From Glossina fuscipes (lineage: Eukaryota > Arthropoda > Insecta > Diptera > Glossinidae), in the NCBI RefSeq assembly GCF_014805625.2, contig NW_023998416.1:32902926-32966925 (forward strand): 64,000 nt of DNA, read 5' to 3'. The notes under the pieces are model-generated. The model saw nothing but the letters and a program-made list of their open reading frames with translations, was not told the origin of the DNA and ran no database searches. Position numbers and translations under genes: made by a program. This document shows, piece after piece, positions 1-12,125 of this stretch (positions within the stretch are counted from its first letter, which is position 1; each line of letters opens with the position of its first letter).

Positions 1-3000
1 TATGTTTAGAATCTCAACCAGTTTATTAGTGAAAGTTTAGTTTATTCATCAATTTCGTATTTAGAAAAATAAAAAATGAATTTTTGTTTCTTTCATTCTT
101 AATAAACTTTCGGACTAAACCAAAATAAAATTGAAGAAAAAATAAAAATAAAAGAATCGAAGCATTTCTGGCATAATTACTTAATGAAGTTATTGAAGAC
201 TGAATGACCAACTGACCAAACACGAAACCCGTTAACCTGTGTGTAAGTGAGATTTAACAGTGAAGGAACAAAAAAAAAAAACCAAAAGAAATGCTTAAGA
301 AAATAAATTTAAAAAAACGATAAGAAAAAACGAGTAAGAAAGTTATATTCGCCTTATAGCGAATCTCCGATGCCCATCACTACAACCCAATACTCCATAA
401 ACATTTTGTTAAATGGCAACACCCCAGATCGGGGTGATCTGTTGATTTGTCTTGAAGTTTTGACTGTAAAAAATACATACCATGTACCATGTTTTGGATC
501 CCACATAGAGGATAAATTCATATTTTTATTTGCTTTTTATGAGCATTCATATTTGATGGCAGATCGTGTCAACTTTTCGATGGTTCTCAATAATAATCAC
601 TGTACTAAGTTTCAACCGAATGTCTAAAATTGTGAGGATTTGCTTTGCTTTCATGCATCATTGCTGATAAATTGCGCCTATTGTCGAAATACGCAATTTT
701 AACTTTCTATCCCAATTGTTTGCCAAAATGGACGACAAACAAATGAACAGACCCAGATGGACAGATATTCTTAAATCATTTCAGAATTTTATGTCGATGG
801 AAATATTACTTATATTATACGTATTATATATATGCAAATGTAATTTATTTTTTCTTCTTCGATAAGAGCTATATCCAGGATTATGAATGTTTGAAAGTTT
901 TCTTCCATCTCTGCATAGGTATCCTTGATCGGCGTAAAATTCTGAAATTATTTAAAATTTGCGTATGTCTGTCGCCCATACTAGCAGGTAAATATGTGTA
1001 ATAATATTGATGTGTGCCTGCGTGCGTATGTGTGAATATATATATATAGTCATTGATCCTTTTCTGGCTACAATACATTCAGCCAAATTGAGCAACACTC
1101 CTCTAAGGTTAAAGTGTCACATTATAAAGAGTAGCATCGATCGAAAGCAATAGCAAAAAAAGTACTAACAAGCGAACATAAATGTAAGTAATTACATATA
1201 CAGGCACTACTAAGTATGGACTCGCGAACAACGACTTGGTAGTCGCGAATCTTACTCCCTCGCTTAAGCGGTACATAATGTCTTTTTAATTTTTTGTATT
1301 TTTTGATGCGACGAACGCAATAGCAAGTCCAGCATGCTACTTTCTCGTTATGTTGGTTTTAAAAAAATATAAAAAAAAATTCATATCTTTCGGTGTGACG
1401 GTATAACTACAATATTTTACATCATGAACGGAGCAATGAACTCCGGCGAACAATGTGAAAATTGGAACAAAACTTAAATTTTTGTTTATAAAATTTCTGT
1501 TCTACTGATGATTTGTTATTTATTGTTTAAGAAAACTGATTGTAATTCATTCGTTCATAATTTTATAGACAAGTGTTATTCGAAAGCGTGTGCATAGCAT
1601 CAGAAATTAAGAGGAAACAAAAAAAGAAGAAGAAATGAAAAGAGAAACATCAATCTCAGCAGGCAAGTGTTTATCGCATGTAACATAATAGTCGATCAAT
1701 CAGTTAACTAGCCAGACAGTCAGTAGGTCTGTCTCAAGCATAGTTGTTTACTAATTTTGTGTTTACGGATAGAGGAAAGCTTGCTCTTGCTTTCTTTTCT
1801 TTCTTTTCTTTCTTTGTAACGCAATTGTCATGGATTTCTAAAACAAAACAAAAAAATAATTAAATAAAAAATTGCACAGTTAGAAAGACAGATGTATGGC
1901 TGATAGAAGAAATGAGAAATGTGTAAAGGGAAGGGTAGGGAAGAGGATGATAGCATTTGTAATAGAAATTAATTGCGGTACTGCAGCTAAATAAAACGAA
2001 AATATTCGCAATATAAAGATAAACGTCATACGTACTTGTTAATGAATTTTAAAGCCAATGGCCGGCCTTTTCTTCGACCGTCTTCACACTTTTGCACAAT
2101 CATGCATACGTATGCGACTAAAGTAGAGAAAATTTTTTTCTTTAAAGATGTTAAAGTTTCTTTTATTCATTCATTTACAATTGTCACGACCAATTTTGTC
2201 ATTGTACACGCAATATATATATAAAAATATACTTGTCTAGTAAAAGTCTTGGACGTATTCTTCAAACAAGCATTTTCGATTATTCAAAAATTATTTGTTC
2301 TTATAGAGAAAGTTTGTACGAATTAAATACTAGATCAAATCGTAGCTATTAAGTAATTGAATCTGACAACTCTGAGGCGAGTAAAAGTTTACTTGAAGCA
2401 AATTTTTTCACTAAAATAGGCGTATTAAGCCGGGTGAAGGCGCAAGTTCATGCACTATTGGATGCCGTAGAATCGTCGTTGTGAGAACTTGAGAATTCTT
2501 AAATCTCACCACAAACATTACATTTGATCTACCTATGCCGCTGCCTTGCGCAAGGCGTGCTCAGCCTTATCTTAAGTTGTCCGCGAAAGAACTGCAGCCA
2601 CTTACTGGCGTGAAGTTAGTCCATCGTGCTTAGTGTACACTTTTGCCTTCGGTGGTAGATGGCTGGTATAAAAACTAAACAAAAATGGCGAATTTAAGGG
2701 CGAAAATAAGTAACGATCGAAATCATAGCTAATGTTATAAAAGATGCAAAAAACATTTCTTATCATTATTTACCATAAGACATATCTATAAATTTGGCGA
2801 AAGAATACAATATACAAAGGACATTATATATAAAATTTATTGCGATTGCAATGTGTTTGCAATTTTTTGCAAACACATCACGTCTTAAAGGATGCCAGAA
2901 AGCTATTAGAGACGCTTACTTCAATTCTACTAAACTGTTAGTAACGAAATTAGGCATTTCCAATAGATCTCGGGGCCCTGTAAGTGATTAATCGATTTAT

Positions 3001-5196
3001 CGATCTGTCAATTACAGTCTTTCAGCTGCTTGTACTATGCTGACTGTGCGGGACAGTTAGTCGCAATAGTAGAGTTTTTTATGTGTTTTATACGCGCATG
3101 CTTCCTACTACTTTTCAATGTTGATATATGTTTTGAAAGGTGTGACGATACCTATGACGAATTTGGCTATCAACTGCCTTGGCAGGGCGTATGTAAACGT
3201 TGGGAAAATACGAATACGGTCAAATTCAGGATTCAGGCGAGGCCAAATCAAAAAATTCCAACAGCCTTGAATTTCGTCCCTCTCCCATAGTCGGTTTATG
3301 CTAACATATCAAATTTCAAAAACCTGATAAAAATAGGTCCGAACAACAGGATTTGAATTTGTTTGGCTTGGATTCATATAGCCTCATGAGGTGTCCACAA
3401 AAATATATTTTACATTTTCCAATTTGGACGGAATAGGCTTTCACGTTCAACTATATCATAATCCGAAATAAGGGAGTTACTAGGTGTGTTTGTCAGTTGA
3501 ATTCAAATTTATTTTGACACTCTATATATATAGTGTTAGTTTTTGTTTATTTAACGAAGAAATTTTTAGGGAAGACACAAACCAAAAGGATGAGGACAGT
3601 CTTGGTAGGCTATCTTCACTTCGGCAGCTGCTTTATTTTAGTTTATTCGACCGACTTTAAACGGCTATCTTAATTAAATATAGGAAGAAATATAACCCTT
3701 GGGTAATTGTTGTATCGAGTTAATACGACAAATGTTGTTGGTGTGACCGATTTTTTAACTTTTGAGGAAACTAGACCAAGCATCAAGCTCTTCTGACTGG
3801 CACAGCAAACCTCATTTACAAGCATTAAGAAATGTAAATAATATTAAGGCCACTAACAGACCGAATATAACATGTTGAGGTCGCAGGTTTTCCTGGGGAA
3901 AATTCCTCTTCCAAACGATTTTGGTTTTATTACCAAGAAAGAAAAGCTAGGATGTTGCGTAAAATGTTGACAAATGAATAATAGACTGAAAGGACCAAAT
4001 TGGCTTTCCAAGCAGAGCGTTTAAACTAGATTTGAAAGTTCTCTTTCTGTAAGCAAGCCACTCTTTCAAAAAAATGAAATATCGGAAAGTCCTAAGTCTG
4101 TATTGCATTCATGGATGTATTTGGCGGATGTTGAACGGTTCTTCTCATATGGCATAAAAACATATTAAGTCAACGAAAATAACAGTAACGAAAATAAGGT
4201 AAACAAAAAGCTCAAGCAAAAGTGACAACGTTTTAGGTTTTCTTAAGCTGCGGTCACGTAATTTAAAGCGTGAAAGTTATTATTGAACAAGAATTTCTGT
4301 TTTTAGTCTTTTTTTCCGTTTTTTCTTCGTATTTTTGTTATATTTATAAACTTTTTTGTAAGCATATCTACGTCAGCATTTTGTTTTTATTTTCTTTTCT
4401 GCTTCTTCTCCTTTTTTTTTTTTTCATTTTCTGTTTTAATTCATTTACTTAACCAACTATCATTTACATGCGTATATGTAACTTTATGTGTAAAAGTGTG
4501 TTTGCTTGAATGAGTGATCGTTATTGGCCATTGGTTGAATTTGGCTACCAATTCAAGTTCATTCACATTTGCACTCATTTTTTTTTCTCTTTTTTTTTTT
4601 GGCTTTTATTTCGGTTCACATATCTTTCTCTGTGTGTTGTTGACTTTTTCAATTAAATTAATTTCGCTAAAAAAAAATATATATATTTTATTATATTATT
4701 ATGTACACATCAATTATGATATGATGACAAAGACATGCGACGATGAGAAATGACCGCCTGATTGCAAAGAAATTGTTGTTGTATAGAACAAAGAAAATAT
4801 ATTCTTACGATAATTTGCTTAAAGAATTTTTACTCTAGAATACGCTTTCTCCACAACTACACCGCTTCAGAAAAAGCGGTTGTCATATTGAAAAAGTTCA
4901 CTCAGGCAGCACAGACACACTTGAATGTAAAACAAGTGAAACAACTTCGAATAGAAAACTACACATTTTCTACATACATTGTCGTAGCTGATCTTCTAGG
5001 TCTTCAAGAAAATATTGAAAAGCTTGCCTGAGCTTTGAAGGCGTAGGATAAAACGGACGCCGTTAATGGCTGCAGTTCACAAAGAGACAGAAAGCTACAA
5101 TCATTTTGTGCCCAGTTTCCTACGTCTTGTGAACACAAAAACAAATGCAAAGCCAGATATATCTCAAAAATGTCTTTGAAAACATATATATGCCTT
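1..5196. other. AT-rich non-coding DNA
   Basis: No coding frame longer than 90 codons and none with recognisable protein features. There is a CTTTT-type repeat near 1785-1816, TA-rich tracts (830-1050, 2210-2235, 4670-4705), and one tRNA-like repeat at 1201-1275. I see nothing else. Confidence 0.6.
1201..1275 (-). repeat. tRNA-like SINE remnant, copy 1
   Basis: Read on the minus strand, it shares TAAGATTCGCGACTACCAA with copy 2 (two mismatches), and it aligns over about 70 bases with copy 3. It has an RNA polymerase III B-box-like GTTCGCGAGTCC. It is a degenerate tRNA-derived element. Confidence 0.4.
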
Positions 5197-5540
5197 GTAA
5201 CGGCCCATGGCGCATCATTGAATACCCTACACCACCCTTAAGGTACTCATGTAACGACTTTCAAAATGCGGAGTTACATGGGAAGTAATCGAAAAAGTGG
5301 TTCGATGCGAATCATTTTCGTCCTTGGCCTAAAACACGTCGCTATACCATATTTCATCAAAATATCTCGTTAATTGTAGACCTGAAGTTTGAACCCAATA
5401 AACAAAACGGATATATGCACGGACGCTTAAAGCAAATCAAAAAGTGATTCTGCATCGATTGGTATAATAAACGATAAGTCTACCTCGAACAGTACAAGCT
5501 TAATGTACCTTTGCACACACACAAGTAGCGTAGGATATAA
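5197..5540 (+). repeat. Dispersed 330-bp repeat, copy A
   Basis: Nearly full-length copy: ACGGCCCATGGCGCATCATT, then TACACCACCCTTAAGG, GACTTTCAAAATGCGG, CGAAAAAGTGGT, a degraded GGACAGAC zone, AAAGTGATTCTG, GGTATAATAAACG, and a 3' end near GTAGGATATAA. The family is described under findings. Confidence 0.75.
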
Positions 5541-8500
5541 GAGAGAAAAATTTATAAAAAAAACACTCGAACGCTTAGTTTGTGAATTTAAAGCAAGGAA
5601 GAAATTTATATTCGGGTATAGACGAATATTTTGTACCCACCAGCTTTCTGGTAATAAACAATAAAGAAGAAGAAAACATTTTCTTGTGTAGTGTATGAGC
5701 AATGTAAAAGGCACAGATATTCTAACTTTATACTTTATTGTGCGTGCTTTTGTGTTCTTTGATCGATCTAGTTCGTTTTCAATGTCAACCTATGCACGAC
5801 AACTTTCAATATTTTATCAAGGTTGAAGGCGGGAACTTCACTTTTACGGCCAGGATAGTGTTTAAAACGACCATTAGGTGGTCGTACAGACGGACATACT
5901 TAATTAAAATTATATATGCTCAAGACTCAGTTAAAACTATATATGCGCGTGTAAAGAAATAGAAAATTGAATAATTAACGCGAATTCCTTAATACTGCAT
6001 TTTAAAACATAATAACAATAATAATAATAACAATAATAATAATAATAATAAACAAGTATTAAAAGTAATGCAGTCTGGTCGGCCCCAACATTAGAAGAAG
6101 AAAAAAAAGCGGAAGAAGAAGACGTCTCTTTAGATGGGAGGAAATGAAGTCCGAATGTCAATAAAGAAACTGATCCACGGATAAGTGAAAATATATAGGG
6201 ACGAAGCACAAAATATACACCACACCAGCACACGCATACACATAACGAAATAAAATATAAAAAAATTTAAATAATTAATATAAATTAGTTGTAATTAGTT
6301 TTAACATTTGCATTTTATATAAAAGCAGCAATAAATTATATCCATATGGTAATTATTTAATGTCTGTGCGAAGTGATTCGTAACATTAGATAACGTAGCG
6401 GTTATCTAGTGAGCACACGCTTGATAGAATCAAAAACGTGATCGATTTTTCTATTATATTATTTCTCTTTCTGTCGTGAAAAAGATTGATAATAAAGACG
6501 AATGTCGGGGCGAGAACTTAACTTCACGTAACTCTCTACACCCAAGGAAAGAATCACAAGAAATCTTTGTGTAGATTAAGGGCAGCCTCAAAGGGTTTTT
6601 GAAATTTCTACACCGTACTCTATTTACTCTTAAGCAGAGGCTTGTCAGACGACTGATCTGAGCAATTCTTTCGTTGAACTTAACTCCTTCCAAGTTTTAC
6701 ATGCACGCCTGCTATAAACTTGAGATTACAGATCATAATAGTTTGGAGTTTTTGCCTTTCGAAGATTTATGCGTGTTACATAAGTAAATCACCAACAATT
6801 TTAGATATGGTTTGGAAACCTAATGTGAAGACCACCACTTCGTATAATTCGGTGACGGACAGTAAACATTGAGGAAAGGGAAAGAGGTAGGAAGGTGTTG
6901 GCCACAGTCGAATGGGCTTATGCCCAATCGATCAGCGGTGTGCCTTTACTGACTATGCACTGACACTTTGGGTACGACCAAATTAAACTTCACCGCTGAC
7001 CACTAATTGGTAATCGCGATTCTTAGCTTCTCGTACGGATACCTACAAATGTGTTACAGTAAGAGCTGGCGGATAGAACGACAGACAGTTTTGGCTACAT
7101 TGATATAAACTATTAATCTGATAATATAAAATTACATGTGACTATACTGTAGGATGCAATTCCTCTGACAACATCGTACCTGAAACATGTCTTGCGAAAG
7201 TAGCACTGATTTTGACATTTTCTATCTAAGTAGATATTTAATGGCTTCCATGAATATTATTATTGCAATACCTTTCCCGAAAAAATTGTAAAAAAAAGAA
7301 ATGCTTTTTCTAGGCTGCTACTAGCGTAGTTTCCCACCTTAAGTGAAATCGGAAAAATTTTCCGAAATTTAAGAACGAATTATGTCTTAAGCGAACATAC
7401 GAAAATTATAGGCGAAATGAATTGTTGCGCGACTTCTCACTTTCAAGAAGCTTTGAGAGATCAATGGTTGCTTTAATAAGCCTTGATTTGGCTGATGAAC
7501 TTTTTTCAAAATCTTTGTGGATGGTTACGAATTTTAACTGCGTTATGCGCTACTCAAAGTTTCCAAAAATCGTAGATTATTCCAAGTTTAGAGAAACTCT
7601 TTAACCTATTTGTTATAAATTTATCAGTCGCCTTGTTGAGTAGTAACACATTTTTGCACATTTATAACAGCAATATTGCTTAGGGAATTTTCCTATTGCA
7701 GATAACATATATGTGAATGAAATCAAACATCTATCGGAAATCAATCATATTATCATCAAGAATACATAACAAGTTTGTTTTTTTTGTTTTGTTTTTTTTT
7801 GTTTTTTTTCAATGTGCTTTACTTTATAATTGTTATTGAAATGCTATTAACATACCAGAATGTAATTTCATTACACAACGTATCTCTGTCGTCTTTGCTT
7901 GATTTGCTAATAGCAAAAGTCCGCTATCAATAAAATTTCCCTTGAAACTTATGCAATTTGAAATGTTTGTTAACTGTCTGACTGTATATGAAATGCGTAC
8001 GTGTGTTTATGTGTGTGCATTTTAAAATAGCCATAAAATTATTTTTAGAACTTTACTTTTGTTTGCTAGATTTCTTATCACGGTCTATAAAAAAAATTTT
8101 CACAGAAAAAATTATTATTTTTTGTTTTTTTAATAAGTTTTTTTAATTATACTTGTAATAACAAATAGACGTTGTTTACTTAATAGAAAGCGATAAGAAT
8201 AATTCTATCATTTTTTTGCTGTTGTTGCTATTGTGTTCATAACTACTGCAGAAGGTATATTGAATTATTTAAATGATTGTCATGCACTGAAATGCACTTT
8301 TGTGTTATACTACAACGGACAGGTTGTTCGCCAAGAAGGTCTATCTCAGAGATAACCTATTACGTCCATAATAAAAATAAGATCCAGAACTTTACAACAA
8401 TATATTCAAAAATGGTCCGTTAACTTTAAATTCCAATCGTGGGCGAAAATTTGGTGTTAGGAAGTTATGAATAAAGTCTATGCATATCCTCCCATATAAG

Positions 8501-8700
8501 TAAAATTAAGTTGATACAAAAGTTGTGCTCATAAGATCATTTGCGAAATCAAACAATTACGAATGAGATTTTGCATCTAATTCATTAGAACTCTATTCGG
8601 CTTTTCCGAACACCGTTCATTAATCAACTCAGCCGTAGTGAGCACGGTTATGATGTCAAAACAAGACAAAATTGAGTTCAAATTTTTCTTTTTAAATTCG
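5541..8700. other. AT-rich non-coding DNA
   Basis: Contains an (AAT/AAC)n tract at 6009-6052 and a tRNA-like remnant at 6960-7040. T-rich tracts lie at 7780-7810. No supported gene. Confidence 0.55.
6960..7040 (-). repeat. tRNA-like SINE remnant, copy 2
   Basis: The minus strand carries TAAGAATCGCGATTACCAA, matching copy 1 with few changes. The rest is strongly decayed. Confidence 0.35.
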
Positions 8701-8776
8701 ACACCGCATAGCCAAGTAGCTAAAGAGCGCGGCTGTTAGGTCGCCATACCTGAATGTTACCCTCAGTGCGATAGAC
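8701..8776 (+). repeat. tRNA-like SINE remnant, copy 3
   Basis: Begins ACACCGCATAGCCAAGTAG, similar to the A-box arm of a tRNA. It continues with GCGCGGCTGTTAGG (an anticodon-arm-like segment) and a degenerate B box. It is not a functional tRNA: arms do not pair cleanly and the T-loop is altered. A related tail may run to about 8920. Confidence 0.4.
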
Positions 8777-8920
8777 TTAACTGTAATTACGATTGATTTG
8801 TGGTTTCCAGGCATAATTGAGCGCTTGACCGGCAAAAGGCATAATACTTGCCGATTGGCCACATATCATTCAGTTTGCGACTACTCCATATCTCTCATTC
8901 CCCCGCCCCTTTCTTTCTAA

Positions 8921-9085
8921 CTACACCTCCCTACAGTTATTTATATATAGACTTTTCAAAATAATGTTTCATATGGCAAGTGGTCGAAAAACTGACCCGA
9001 TCCGAACCATGATCAATGGCGCTCGTGCTTGTGCCGAAACACTTCAGCATACCAAAATTCATCAAAACACACGCGCAGACAGGTT
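8921..9085 (+). repeat. Dispersed 330-bp repeat, copy B (5' half)
   Basis: Carries the CTACACCTCCCTACAG, GACTTTTCAAAAT, GGCAAGTGGTCGAAAAACTG and CAATGGCGCTCG segments. It breaks off near CATCAAAAC. Confidence 0.6.
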
Positions 9086-10488
9086 GCAAGGGCTATTTTT
9101 GCCCGAACCTGGTGCTGGGGTAGCTTAGCGGCTCCAGGTTACCTTTCCACAAGAAAATTCCGTATCGTGTTTTCGACATTCAATTCACTTTATTTACTTC
9201 TATTCCACTACCGATTCCTCGACTCTCTCGGTCGACCGCCCCTTATCGACTTGCTGTAACTTTTGATTTCTCTTTGCTTAACTTCTAATTCTCTTAGCCT
9301 AATTCTAGCCTCTTATCCTACCTCAACTCTCGCTCTCGCTCTCGCTCTCTTACTCTACGTGGTCCTCATATCCCACCTTGCACTAATCAAGCCTAGAGAG
9401 ACACAAAAACTTAATATAACGAGTAGCATAGGGCATAAAAGTGTCGATGACTTCAGTTAGTCCTATATTTCCGCATAAATCGTTGCCCATTGAAATGCGT
9501 AAGAAGCTTCTTTTGTGTAGTGACAGAACTAATGGCGAGATATGAGGAAAACCACGTCAAACCGAAGCGACTTTTCACTTGCACGCTGCAACGGTCTTCT
9601 TTTTTTCTTTCTTCTGGGATAATTTGTGTAAGCACCGAGTTTTTTTGTATCAGAAAAAGACAAAAGCAAAAAAAAGGATAACAAAAAAAATTGTACGTCT
9701 GTAATCATATAATAATACAACGAAAATGATTGTTTTATTGATGTTATTATAGATTTTTTTTATCTCTACACACAAATGTACATAAATATATAAACAAGTA
9801 CTTACTTACAACTCACATTGTCTACCAGCGTTACAACAAACACATATCACGTTGGATCACGTTTCCTTCAACATACCTTGCTTTTGTAGCTCACGTGTGT
9901 CAAGCAGTCAACGAGTTATCGCAAGCAACTAATAATAACAGTTAGCCTTACCTCATTGATATACTCACTGTTATATATGCAACGTGTTTTCTGTTTTTGT
10001 ATCAAAATGAAATTAAAAAAAAAAAAAAAATTTTTTTTGTTTGCGTACATTTACGTGTATTTCTAAGATCCGATTGAGTGTCTGCCGTCATTGATATGAG
10101 AAACTCAAAGTCATTAGAATGTTTAGGTGCGTATAAATCTGATTCAATTATGTAATAATTGGCGTATAAACTACTAGTGGACTTCATATATTGTTTGATT
10201 ATATTTCAACGAGAAAACTCTTAATATATTATTAGTCTTATAATCAATATAAGTCGATTACATCATTTCAAATAATCACTAGCTGATGTGTTTGGATATT
10301 AGCCAATTAGCTTAGATTTATATTATAAATCCGAGTATATTCGTAATATTTTTTACTACAACTCTTTAGAGATTTTTATAGATTGGCTGGCTCAAGATTC
10401 TAACTTGCTTCAGTGAACGAACCATGTATGACTTATATCTGACTAGGTTGGCTTTAGTTAAATTTATCGTATGGAAGAGTGGATCAAT
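9086..10488. other. Non-coding DNA with E-box cluster
   Basis: Contains a CTCTCG-type repeat (9325-9350) and a group of E-box-like motifs (9848-9897). Overlapping frames of 60-76 codons are on both strands with no protein similarity. Confidence 0.5.
9848..9897. promoter_or_regulatory. E-box cluster, possible distal clock enhancer
   Basis: CACGTT at 9848-9853 and 9858-9863 (exactly ten bases apart) and CACGTG at 9892-9897. The nearest recognised gene downstream is vri, 9 kb away. This is motif evidence only. Confidence 0.25.
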
Positions 10489-10500
10489 TTCATAATTATT

Positions 10501-10614
10501 AAGGCCACGCAGGAAGTGATCTGCATCCTTGGTCGGTAACATTTCCCGATTGCGGCTTGTTCTCCAGACTTGGCCCCCGCAGCCTATCATTTGTTTAGAT
10601 CGACAAAGTTATAA
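10501..10614 (+). pseudogene. mariner transposase fragment, catalytic region (relic 1)
   Basis: The plus-strand frame reads KATQEVIC, then a stop in place of the usual Trp-containing position, then CSPDLAPAAYHLFRS. This matches the conserved block before and around YSPDLAPSDYHLF of mariner-type transposases. Only about 37 codons remain, with an internal stop. No inverted repeats are visible. It is a dead fragment. Confidence 0.7.
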
Positions 10615-12087
10615 TTAATATTAATAATAATTTTACTTTCAAGTGAAAATTGGGAAATGATTCGATATTTTATCATATTCTTCACATACCTGGCAATTTT
10701 GAACGGTGCCACATCATCAGTGTCAAACGTGATCCATGACCAAGAAGTATGATTTTTTATTTATATTTTTCCAATGAAATTTTAAAAAGAATTAAACATA
10801 TCCGTCTGTCTGTACTATACATTGGGCGAATGAATTATCCTTTTGGCCATGATGTGATGGTAAACCGTGCAGCGGTGTTTGAGCCAAAAGCCACTGTTTA
10901 GAAACGGAATGTCAAGTCCTTTGGGGCTCTTCGAAGACCCACTCGTCATCTATAGTTAGCAAATTGCTCAATAATTTAATATCTTTGGCGCGGTACTCGT
11001 CCAAAGGCGCCATACGTTAATGTAGACCTAGATTTTGTTTAACATGGAACTGAATATTGATTCGAATTTTTTTTAAAATTATGCACCTTCGATTCAATTT
11101 AATTGTTAATTATTACTTGTTAATTTTTTTTATAAGCTTCCATTATTATAAGTTCATCCGCCTTAGTCGCTAGAGCAAATTGCAATGTAAGCAGCGTTTA
11201 TGAAATTTTTCCACATATTTTACATGCACTTCTTCCCAAGTTTCCAGTTTTCAAAAATGAATATAGATATACATTATTAATAAAAATATTAAACCTTATA
11301 ATAAAAGGAACATTAAGTCATGTCAAGCGTAATTGAGTAGAAAATGAAATAATGAAATGAACAAATTTTCGCCCGCATAAGCATGGATGTTATGGACGGT
11401 ATACAATTTTCGGTAGGAATACGTTTCCTTTTACGAAACAATCTTTATAACATCAGCCTTAGAGCATAGACTTGTTAAATTCTTAAAAATCGCAACAAGA
11501 ACAAATTTTTTCTGTCAGTTCATTTCAATGATGATTACAAATCCCGAACGAAAGACGTTGTCTCAATTTTATTCTTGTCAATCCAATCCATTCATATAGA
11601 AGCGTCATAGACGATCTACAAATACAGTGAATAAATTTGATTAACATATCGTGCGTCACCCAGTTAAGGGTGTTAATGGATGAACCACATAACCGCTAAA
11701 TGCTACCAAGTCTCATAACGTTGTAGAAAGATGGAATTTTATGCAATGAACGACATAAGATATATACGATACGATACGATGTATATATAAATGTGGAGGG
11801 ATTGCGTAATCTTGCAATCAACTACAGCACAAATTGTTGCTGGATATACGAAAATTAGCTCAAAGCCAACCTTGCTTTTATTCTTAATTTATTGTGATTT
11901 TGTTCATTACTCTGAATCTTATGTAATTTATAAACATTGTTGCATTCGTCAGAATATAATAAACTTATGCCAGAAATTTTCATTTTCCTTAATGCCCGAT
12001 ACAGTGAGGCAATAAAATATGAAAATTAAACAAAATCGAAAAGTGCATTGAAATAAACGCAATAAATGCGTTCGAGAGAGAGAGAGT

Positions 12088-12125
<38 letters not shown>

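Noticed and set aside
6009..6052. AAT/AAC run considered as a CRISPR-like or satellite array
   Set aside because: Simple trinucleotide repeat; no spacers, and the window is eukaryotic.
10845..10930. tRNA-like segment
   Set aside because: Some A-box-like sequence but no B box and no alignment to the other SINE heads.
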